From contig RHAF01000066.1 of assembly GCA_010028775.1 (NCBI GenBank), forward strand, positions 1 to 6,845: a stretch of 6,845 bases of DNA, in the 5' to 3' direction. The notes under the pieces were generated by a model that had not been told where the DNA came from, searched no databases, and worked only from the letters and a program-made list of their open reading frames with translations. The DNA comes from Verrucomicrobiota bacterium (GTDB lineage Bacteria; Verrucomicrobiota; Verrucomicrobiia; Methylacidiphilales; Verrucolacustridaceae). This document shows positions 1-5,389 of the stretch, piece after piece (positions within the stretch are counted from its first letter, which is position 1; the number at the start of each line of letters is the position of its first letter). The translations under genes were made by a program, and so were the position numbers.

Positions 1-23
1 TGAAGGGACGGGATATCCATTTC

Positions 24-752
24 CTAACGCCTCCATGAGATGGGCTTGTCGCCCATCAACTCGGCCACCTTGCTTTCAATCGCTTCCGCCCATCGTTGAT
101 AGCCTAGTTCGCTGGGATGCTCGAAGTCAGGCATAAGTGAGGCGGGGATTGTGCCGTCAGGTTGAACGAAAACAGGATTGATATCCATGTAGTGGATGGA
201 TGAGAAGTCGGCCAGCTTTGCAATGTCCTTATTGGCCTCCGCCAACACGGCCCGTTCCGGCGTGGGCTTTTCCCTTCGTTGAAAGATTCCCAGGAGAAGA
301 ATCTTGGTATCGGGGAGTTTGATGCGGATCCTCTTGACCACTTCGGTCACTCCTTCGGCAATTTCACGGGCGTTATTATGCCCTCCATTGTTTTGGCCGA
401 TCATAACAATGGCAAGCTTGGGGGAGATCCCCTCAAGATTGCCATGTTCGAGACGCCAAATGACGTGCTGGGTGCGATCACCGCTGATTCCCAAGTTTAA
501 GGCGTTTCGGGGGGCGTAGTACTGGTCCCAAACCGGATTTCCGGCCGCTTCATAGCGCTGAACAATGGAGTCCCCGATGTAGATCAGGCCGATGTTCCCC
601 TGCTTGGCCTTCGCATTCATGGATTCGTGACGCTCCATCCAACCGGGTTTGGTCATCGGCACGGGAAGGGCGGCGGTGTTGGTGGTTTGGGAAAATGCCT
701 GAACCAGGCATGCCAAGGCCACGAGGAGAAATGCAGTACGGGCCCTAAACAT
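24..752 (-). CDS. secreted SGNH/GDSL-family hydrolase (PAF-acetylhydrolase-like esterase)
   Basis: Predicted 242-aa exported ester hydrolase. Seen: the N-terminus reads MFRARTAFLLVALACLVQAFSQ, a short basic region then a hydrophobic core, typical of a Sec signal peptide with likely cleavage after AFS (residue 21). The SGNH blocks follow in order: GDS with nucleophile Ser62, SGDR with Gly91, IGQNN with Asn121, and DFEHP with Asp209 and His212 as the rest of the triad. All catalytic residues are present and the length is normal for the family. The spacing and GQNN block resemble PAF-acetylhydrolase 1B subunits. In environmental bacteria such proteins are often sugar or lipid esterases, so the substrate is unknown. 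Start choice: an ATG at 843-845 would add 31 residues, but these hide the signal peptide and run antisense through conserved cysS codons, so the ATG at 750-752 is preferred. It has no clear Shine-Dalgarno. The gene is divergent from cysS. Confidence 0.88.
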   Translation of the reverse strand: MFRARTAFLLVALACLVQAFSQTTNTAALPVPMTKPGWMERHESMNAKAKQGNIGLIYIGDSIVQRYEAAGNPVWDQYYAPRNALNLGISGDRTQHVIWRLEHGNLEGISPKLAIVMIGQNNGGHNNAREIAEGVTEVVKRIRIKLPDTKILLLGIFQRREKPTPERAVLAEANKDIAKLADFSSIHYMDINPVFVQPDGTIPASLMPDFEHPSELGYQRWAEAIESKVAELMGDKPISWRR

Positions 753-2214
753 GGTCTTTTGTATACGGTTTTCTCTATGGCAGAGAAATGATTTAAGTTT
801 TGTCTCCAACCGCGTAGATTCCGCGGATGGAGCGACAAGGTCCATCCGGAAGCTAACCCCCGACGACGGACAGGCGTTGAAGTTTTATGCCTGTGGACCG
901 ACGGTCTACGGCCCGGCCCACATTGGTAACTTCAGGAGTTTCATTGTTCAGGACCTGCTCGTTCGGGTCTGGGAGGCGGCGGGAGGCAAAACAAGGCACG
1001 TCCGCAACCTGACGGACGTGGATGACAAGACCATCCGGGGTGCGCGTGAGGCAAAACAGACTCTTTCCGACTTCACCCGGGGCTGGACCGATCGTTTTCA
1101 CCGGGACGGTGAAGCGCTGGGCCTGAAGAGGCCTGAGGTGGAGCCCAAGGCAACGGAGTTTATCCCAAAGCAGGTAGAGTTGGTCCGGCGTCTGATCCAG
1201 TCGGGCCACGCCTACGAATCGGGCGGATCGGTCTACTACCGGGTCAAATCCTTTGCCCGGTACGGCCGTCTTTCGCGGTTGGATGAGCGGGAGCTTAAGG
1301 AGGGGGCTTCGGGTCGGGCCGACGCCGACGAGTATGCCAGGGAACAGGCGGCTGATTTTGTCTTATGGAAGGGGTACAAGCCTGAGGACGGGGATGTTTT
1401 TTGGGAGAGCCCTTGGGGCAAGGGGCGACCGGGATGGCACCTGGAATGCAGTGCCATGGCCATGGAGCTCTTGGGTGAGACCATCGATCTGCACGGGGGT
1501 GGGGCGGATCTGATCTTTCCCCACCACGAAAACGAGATTGCCCAAAGTGAAGCGGCCAGCGGCAAGGCCTTTGTCCGGCACTGGTTCCATGTCTCCCACC
1601 TGCTGGTGGAGGACCGGAAGATGAGCAAGAGTCTCGGCAACCTCTACACGCTGGAGGATGTGGCCAAGCGCGGTTACGAACCCGCCGACCTTCGGCTGGT
1701 GCTCTTATCCGGTCATTACCGGCAGCCACTCAACTTCTCATGGGACACCATGCAAGCGGCCCGACATGGACGGGAAAAGCTTGGCCGCGCCCATGCAGGC
1801 TTGGCGGAGACGGCAGGAACGGAAAAACCAGGCAAGGAAGGATGGGGATCCTTTGCCCCAGCCTGGGAGTCGCTGCGGCACGACCTCGACACCCCCAAGG
1901 CGCTGGGGGCGCTCTACACGGCAGTGGGAGAACTGGAGAAAAAGAGAAGGCAGGGCATGAAACCTTCTGAGGCGGCGATTGAATTGGCCGCAATGGAGCG
2001 GATTCTCCGGGTGCTGGGCGTGTCGCCTTATTTTGAGAAAGAGGTGGAGATTTCCCCGGAAATCAGGGGCTTGGCGGAGGCCCGTGAGGCGGCTCGCAAA
2101 GCGAAGGATTGGAAGGAGTCGGACCGACTTCGGGACGAATTGGCCAAGGCCGGGTGGGAGGTGCGGGATGGAGCCGGTGGATGGCGGCTGGTGCGGAAGA
2201 CGGGAATTGCCTAG
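751..2214 (+). CDS. cysS: cysteinyl-tRNA synthetase
   Basis: Class I aminoacyl-tRNA synthetase that charges tRNA-Cys in the cytoplasm, 487 aa against 461 in E. coli. Seen: the HIGH signature as HIGN (57-60) within CGPTVYGPAHIGNF, and KMSKS at 290-294. The zinc ligands are Cys48, Cys233, His258 and Glu262, with the same spacing as the known E. coli ligands Cys28, Cys209, His234 and Glu238 apart from a four-residue insertion. The C-terminal helical and anticodon-binding part ends in a typical basic segment (about 440-485). Oddity: homology begins only near residue 22 (VDSADGATRSIRKL), so about 20 leading residues look non-conserved. ATG 751 is nevertheless the only ATG, GTG or TTG in frame between the upstream stop (700-702) and the conserved core. 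No Shine-Dalgarno sits at normal distance; AGGAG at 724-728 is about 22 bases away. thrS follows nine bases after the stop, suggesting one transcript. Identity is very sure, the start is not. Confidence 0.95.
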   Translation: MVFCIRFSLWQRNDLSFVSNRVDSADGATRSIRKLTPDDGQALKFYACGPTVYGPAHIGNFRSFIVQDLLVRVWEAAGGKTRHVRNLTDVDDKTIRGAREAKQTLSDFTRGWTDRFHRDGEALGLKRPEVEPKATEFIPKQVELVRRLIQSGHAYESGGSVYYRVKSFARYGRLSRLDERELKEGASGRADADEYAREQAADFVLWKGYKPEDGDVFWESPWGKGRPGWHLECSAMAMELLGETIDLHGGGADLIFPHHENEIAQSEAASGKAFVRHWFHVSHLLVEDRKMSKSLGNLYTLEDVAKRGYEPADLRLVLLSGHYRQPLNFSWDTMQAARHGREKLGRAHAGLAETAGTEKPGKEGWGSFAPAWESLRHDLDTPKALGALYTAVGELEKKRRQGMKPSEAAIELAAMERILRVLGVSPYFEKEVEISPEIRGLAEAREAARKAKDWKESDRLRDELAKAGWEVRDGAGGWRLVRKTGIA

Positions 2215-2223
2215 GTTGTCGCG

Positions 2224-4032
2224 ATGGCCATGACACCCTTGGAGGAGCTCCGGCATTCCACCGCCCATGTGTTGGCGACCGCGGTGACCCGTTTATGGCC
2301 CGAGGCCCTTCTGGACATCGGTCCGCCGACGGAAGCCGGGTTTTATTACGATTTCGATCTCTCGCACCGCTTCAGCGAGGAGGACTTTCCAAAAATCGAG
2401 GCGGAGATGAAAAAGGTGATCAAGGAAAACCAGCCCTTCACGCGGAGGGAGGTGAGCCGCGCCGAGGCCCGGACTTTCTTTGAGGGAAAAAAGCAGTCCT
2501 ACAAAATCGGCCGCCTGGCCGACATTCCTGACAGTGAGGCCGTTTCCTTTTATACCAACGGTGAATTCACCGACCTTTGTGCCGGCACCCATGTAAAAAG
2601 CACCGGGGAGATCAAAGCTTTCAAGCTTCTCCGGTTGGCCGGGGCTTATCACCGGGGAGACGAAAAAAACAAGATGCTCCAGCGGATTTACGGAACCGCC
2701 TTCCCGACCCAGGCGGAATTGGACGCGAGCCTGAAGGCCCAGGAGGAGGCGTTGCAAAGGGACCACCGCAAACTGGGCAAGGAGCTCGATCTGTTCCTTA
2801 TTGATGATGAGGTGGGGCAGGGGTTGGTCATGTGGACGCCCAACGGGGCGATCGTCCGGCACGAAATGCAGAAGTTTCTCACCGAGGAGCTTGGCAAGCG
2901 CGGCTATGAGCAGGTCTTCACGCCCCACATCGGCCGGTTGGGTCTGTACCGCACTTCGGGGCACTTTCCCTACTATCAGGAATCGCAGTACCCGCCCCTG
3001 GTGGATCGGGAGACGATGGAAAAGCTGACCAAGGAGGGTTGCTCCTGTGCTGACCTGAGCAACCGCATCAGCCGGGGCGAGATCGAGGGGTATCTGCTCA
3101 AGCCGATGAACTGCCCGATGCACATCCGGATCTACGCTTCCCGCCCGAGATCCTACCGGGATCTCCCGATCCGCTTGGCCGAGTTCGGCACGGTCTACCG
3201 CTGGGAACAGTCGGGGGAGCTGAACGGCATGACGCGGGTCAGGGGATTCACCCAGGATGACGCCCATCTTTTCTGCACGGAGGAACAGGTGGCGCGCGAG
3301 GTCGAGGGTTGCCTTGAAATGGTCCGGCTGGTTCTAACCACCTTGGGAATCGGGGATTTTCGCGTGCGGGTGGGACTCCGGGATCCTGCCTCCGACAAGT
3401 ACGTCGGGTCCAAGGAGGGTTGGGACAAAGCGGAAAAAGCGGTGCGGGAGGCCGCCCGGAAACTTGGGGTCAAGACAAGCGAGGAGCCCGGCGAGGCCGC
3501 CTTCTACGGTCCGAAAATCGATTTTGTGGTCAAGGATGTGATTGGGCGGGAGTGGCAACTGGGGACCGTACAGGTGGATTACAACCTTCCGGAGCGATTC
3601 GACCTGACATACACCGGAGCGGACAACCAGAAACACAGGCCGGTGATGATTCATCGGGCTCCCTTCGGATCCCTGGAAAGGTTTACCGGGGTGTTGATCG
3701 AGCATTTTCGCGGAGCTTTCCCCGTGTGGCTGGCACCTGAACAGGCACGTTTTCTGCCGGTTAACGAGCAGATGGTGCCCTACGCGGAAAAGTGTGCGGA
3801 AGAATTCAAAGCCGCGGGCTTGAGGGTCTCCGTGGATAAAAAGGGCGACAAGCTTGGGGCCCAAATCAGGCGCGGCCAGCTGGAGAAAGTTCCTTTTCTT
3901 CTGGTTTGCGGCAACCGCGAGGCCGAGGCCGGCCAGGTGGCGGTCCGAAGCCGTGAAAAAGGGGATGAGGGGGCGCAAGGGACCGCCAGCGTCAAAGAGA
4001 GAATTCTCGAGCTGGCAAAGCTTCGGCGTTAG
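2224..4032 (+). CDS. thrS: threonyl-tRNA synthetase, form lacking the TGS domain
   Basis: Class II synthetase that charges tRNA-Thr, 602 aa against 642 in E. coli. Seen, in order: the editing domain starts at once with HSTAH (His11, His15) and continues to DLCAGTH (Cys119, His123), the conserved site that hydrolyses Ser-tRNA-Thr. The catalytic core follows, with motif 1 near 202-235, motif 2 near 318-352 (FGTVYRWEQSGELNGMTRVR) and motif 3 near 474-495 (HRAPFGSLERF). Zinc ligands are Cys297, His348 and His477. The anticodon-binding domain spans about 500-602. The N-terminal TGS domain (about 60 residues in E. coli) is absent, and cannot be restored by an earlier start because the cysS stop codon lies in the same frame three codons upstream. 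An insertion of roughly 20-25 residues (about 258-288, containing CSC) precedes MNCP. Translation may start at ATG 2224 or ATG 2230; only a weak TAGG at 2212-2215 could serve as ribosome site. Probable second gene of a cysS-thrS operon. Confidence 0.96.
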   Translation: MAMTPLEELRHSTAHVLATAVTRLWPEALLDIGPPTEAGFYYDFDLSHRFSEEDFPKIEAEMKKVIKENQPFTRREVSRAEARTFFEGKKQSYKIGRLADIPDSEAVSFYTNGEFTDLCAGTHVKSTGEIKAFKLLRLAGAYHRGDEKNKMLQRIYGTAFPTQAELDASLKAQEEALQRDHRKLGKELDLFLIDDEVGQGLVMWTPNGAIVRHEMQKFLTEELGKRGYEQVFTPHIGRLGLYRTSGHFPYYQESQYPPLVDRETMEKLTKEGCSCADLSNRISRGEIEGYLLKPMNCPMHIRIYASRPRSYRDLPIRLAEFGTVYRWEQSGELNGMTRVRGFTQDDAHLFCTEEQVAREVEGCLEMVRLVLTTLGIGDFRVRVGLRDPASDKYVGSKEGWDKAEKAVREAARKLGVKTSEEPGEAAFYGPKIDFVVKDVIGREWQLGTVQVDYNLPERFDLTYTGADNQKHRPVMIHRAPFGSLERFTGVLIEHFRGAFPVWLAPEQARFLPVNEQMVPYAEKCAEEFKAAGLRVSVDKKGDKLGAQIRRGQLEKVPFLLVCGNREAEAGQVAVRSREKGDEGAQGTASVKERILELAKLRR

Positions 4033-4070
4033 GACGGCAGTTTAGGTGTAAGGATTAGGTTGGAGTCAGA

Positions 4071-4089
4071 CTTGGGCGCTGCTCCCAGG
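4071..4089 (+). terminator. weak hairpin after thrS, possible terminator
   Basis: CTTGGG (4071-4076) can pair with CCCAGG (4084-4089), including one G-U pair, around a 7-base loop. It lies 39 bases after the thrS stop. No T-tract follows (the next bases are GCATAAATA), so intrinsic termination is doubtful. Confidence 0.2.
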
Positions 4090-4118
4090 GCATAAATATC
4101 CAACCATCATGTGTTCGA

Positions 4119-4130
4119 TTATCGCGATAA
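4119..4130. promoter_or_regulatory. perfect 12-bp palindrome TTATCGCGATAA, possible operator
   Basis: TTATCGCGATAA is its own reverse complement with no mismatch. It is followed at once by an overlapping 8-base palindrome, TAAGCTTA (4128-4135). It lies about 145 bases upstream of the barrel-protein start and just upstream of the possible promoter. The position suits a dimeric regulator site, but I do not recognise the protein that would bind it, and a single 12-bp palindrome could be chance. Confidence 0.25.
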
Positions 4131-4161
4131 GCTTATGGCAGAAATTCCAAATCTCTTTGAG

Positions 4162-4191
4162 TTGCGAAGGGAAAGTAATAAGTCATATATA
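4162..4191 (+). promoter_or_regulatory. possible sigma-70 promoter for the barrel-protein gene
   Basis: TTGCGA (4162-4167, 4 of 6 matches to TTGACA) is followed after 18 bases by TATATA (4186-4191, 4 of 6 to TATAAT). Transcription would start near 4200, leaving a leader of about 75 bases that contains the 4251-4274 hairpin. The surrounding sequence is AT-rich, so such matches arise easily by chance. Confidence 0.2.
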
Positions 4192-4250
4192 TTACTAAGG
4201 GGATAAATGATAATGTTAATAACTTGTGATTAATTTATAGATCGCCTTCG

Positions 4251-4274
4251 AGAATCGGAAAATATTCCGATTCT
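4251..4274 (+). promoter_or_regulatory. perfect 10-bp stem-loop directly abutting the start codon at 4275
   Basis: AGAATCGGAA (4251-4260) and TTCCGATTCT (4265-4274) are exact reverse complements separated by the loop AATA. The last base of the stem is the base before the ATG. In mRNA the hairpin would cover the whole ribosome-binding zone, and no Shine-Dalgarno is visible in or beside it. There is no T-tract, so it is not a standard terminator. It may be a translational control or mRNA stability element, or on DNA a protein-binding inverted repeat. The inverted repeat is certain; its function is inference. Confidence 0.5.
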
Positions 4275-5246
4275 ATGAATATTAAGCAATTAGTTGTTTT
4301 GGTGGTATTAAATATTTCAATCATCCTGCTTACAGGGAATGCGCAAGACGCAACCATGGGAACCGAGCAGAAAAAGATGACATATGATGAGTGGATGAGT
4401 CTTTATAAGAAGAGTCTTGAAAGTGAGTTATTGCGGTTGCGCCTTCAACAACAAGGAACCATTGATTCCGCAACAAAAACTGAAACTAAAAGCTCAAACA
4501 AGGCGCCCATCGATTCATCAAATTCGAAAATGCTAGTATCAAAAGGTACCGCCTTCGCGCCTAATTACCCGGAAAACACCGAACAACCCTATGACCGTCA
4601 ATTTGCAAAATCTGCAGGAAGGGAGATCCTCATGGTGGAGGAATATGAAAAGGAGGAGGTCTATGGAAAGTTTCAGATTGGACCATCTTTTGTACGCGAT
4701 CAGAGTATCAATGCCATTCAGGGTGATAAAGGTTCTTTGGTTCCAACCTCTTCCCAACTAACCTTTGAACCAGGCGTGCGCGGAGGCTTTGAAATTGGCG
4801 GTCATCTGAGCCGCTATCTTGCGCTAGAGGGAAATGTTAGCTGCTCATATAATGCCTGCAACCAAGTGGACTCGGATGGCGGTTCATTGATTCAAATTCC
4901 GGTACTTATCGGACTCACGGGAGAGTATCCGATCGTTGTCGATGATGGACCGAGACTGATTCCTTATCTTGGCTTTGATGGTGGAATCGACATTGCGGTT
5001 TACGAGAGCATCAACTTTATCCCGGATGGACAAACCCAAACATTTGGCAGCAGTTTTGGGTATTTTATCCCTACTTGGCAGCTTCGTTGCGGTGTAATGG
5101 TTGAGTTTCCTGATAACTGGGCTTTTGTTTTTGGATATAACTACCTTGGAAGCTGGGGTGCGATTGGTTCGCAAACAAATGATAATATTTCGCTAGGGGC
5201 GTTGGGCACCTCCACGGTCGATATTGGGTTGAGAACGTTTTTTTGA
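4275..5246 (+). CDS. outer-membrane beta-barrel protein with signal peptide, function unknown
   Basis: 323-aa predicted outer-membrane protein. Seen: a Sec signal peptide (MNIKQLVVLVVLNISIILLTGNA, likely cleaved after Ala23), then a polar segment (about 24-110) that is helical and charged at 33-60 (LYKKSLESELLRLRLQQQ) and Ser/Thr/Lys-rich after that. From about 130 to the end come repeated alternating hydrophobic, Gly- and aromatic-rich stretches such as KFQIGPSFV, YLALEGNVSCSY, WAFVFGYNYLG and VDIGLRTFF. The terminal Phe after an alternating strand is the classic beta-signal for outer-membrane insertion. A domain of about 190 residues would suit a small barrel of roughly eight strands, as in the OMP beta-barrel families. 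Cys190 and Cys195 are close together and might pair in the periplasm. I do not recognise a specific family, and ligand or role is unknown. Codon use and base composition are clearly AT-richer than both flanks, suggesting transfer or fast evolution. The ATG at 4275 is chosen because it alone keeps the signal peptide. Confidence 0.8.
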   Translation: MNIKQLVVLVVLNISIILLTGNAQDATMGTEQKKMTYDEWMSLYKKSLESELLRLRLQQQGTIDSATKTETKSSNKAPIDSSNSKMLVSKGTAFAPNYPENTEQPYDRQFAKSAGREILMVEEYEKEEVYGKFQIGPSFVRDQSINAIQGDKGSLVPTSSQLTFEPGVRGGFEIGGHLSRYLALEGNVSCSYNACNQVDSDGGSLIQIPVLIGLTGEYPIVVDDGPRLIPYLGFDGGIDIAVYESINFIPDGQTQTFGSSFGYFIPTWQLRCGVMVEFPDNWAFVFGYNYLGSWGAIGSQTNDNISLGALGTSTVDIGLRTFF

Positions 5247-5249
5247 AAA

Positions 5250-5265
5250 CCGGTGGGTACGCCGG
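5250..5265 (+). terminator. short hairpin after the barrel-protein gene, possible terminator
   Basis: CCGGTG (5250-5255) pairs with CGCCGG (5260-5265), including one G-U pair, around the tetraloop GGTA, four bases after the stop codon. Downstream is GCTTATCCCTTTATTT, a broken T-rich run, so termination on the plus strand would be weak. Read on the minus strand the hairpin is followed by TTTT, but no minus-strand gene ends here. Confidence 0.25.
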
Positions 5266-5359
5266 GCTTATCCCTTTATTTGACATATTCTATGCATGGG
5301 TGCCAGTAGATGGCCTAGCCTGCTTCAGGATATTAAACAAAACGGTGGCGCGTCAGATG

Positions 5360-5366
5360 AGGAGGT
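5360..5366 (+). promoter_or_regulatory. strong Shine-Dalgarno-like AGGAGGT without a start codon at normal spacing
   Basis: AGGAGGT is a near-perfect anti-16S match, but the only usable start in the aminomutase frame is GTG 5387, 20 bases further on. Between them GGAG (5361-5364) could pair with CTCC (5377-5380), which might either mask the site or shorten the effective distance. It may be the true ribosome site of the aminomutase or a coincidence. Confidence 0.3.
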
Positions 5367-5379
5367 CTATTATCAACTC

Positions 5380-5389
5380 CACTTAAGTG
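5380..5389. promoter_or_regulatory. 10-bp palindrome CACTTAAGTG overlapping the GTG start of the aminomutase
   Basis: CACTTAAGTG is exactly self-complementary, and its last three bases are the proposed GTG start codon. It could be an operator for a dimeric protein, though a 10-bp palindrome is within chance expectation. The in-frame TAA at 5384-5386 lies in its centre and blocks any earlier start in this frame. Confidence 0.2.

Larger units (their letters stand above)
4033..4274. other. AT-rich intergenic region between thrS and the barrel-protein gene
   Basis: About 240 bases with no convincing gene. The first 60 bases keep the GC-rich character of thrS, then composition shifts sharply to AT-rich from about 4090, matching the following gene. 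It holds a weak hairpin (4071-4089), a 12-bp palindrome (4119-4130), a possible sigma-70 promoter (4162-4191) and a strong hairpin touching the next start codon (4251-4274). A 23-codon ATG frame at 4135-4206 has no family match that I recognise and no ribosome site. The usual thrS neighbours infC, rpmI and rplT are not here. Confidence 0.6.

Noticed and set aside
1..23. Left-edge sequence after the hydrolase stop
   Set aside because: Too short to hold a feature; no hairpin or start signal seen.
695..711. Hairpin ATGCCTG-AAC-CAGGCAT
   Set aside because: It lies in the codons of the hydrolase signal peptide; a 7-bp stem in coding sequence is likely chance and has no T-tract.
753..845. 31-residue N-terminal extension of the hydrolase from ATG 843-845
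   Set aside because: It would bury a good signal peptide and lies antisense to the 5' end of cysS, including conserved codons.
2212..2223. Possible CysRS-ThrRS fusion by readthrough of the TAG stop
   Set aside because: Both genes are in the same frame, but thrS has its own ATG and both products are complete enzymes; nothing indicates recoding.
2293..3267. Long minus-strand open frame (324 codons) opposite thrS
   Set aside because: The plus strand encodes a fully conserved ThrRS here; the antisense frame shows no domain and is a GC-rich shadow.
5280..5311. TTGACA (5280-5285) as a promoter for the aminomutase
   Set aside because: The -35 is perfect, but no acceptable -10 hexamer occurs at 16-18 bases; the nearest, GTAGAT, is poor and 20 bases away.
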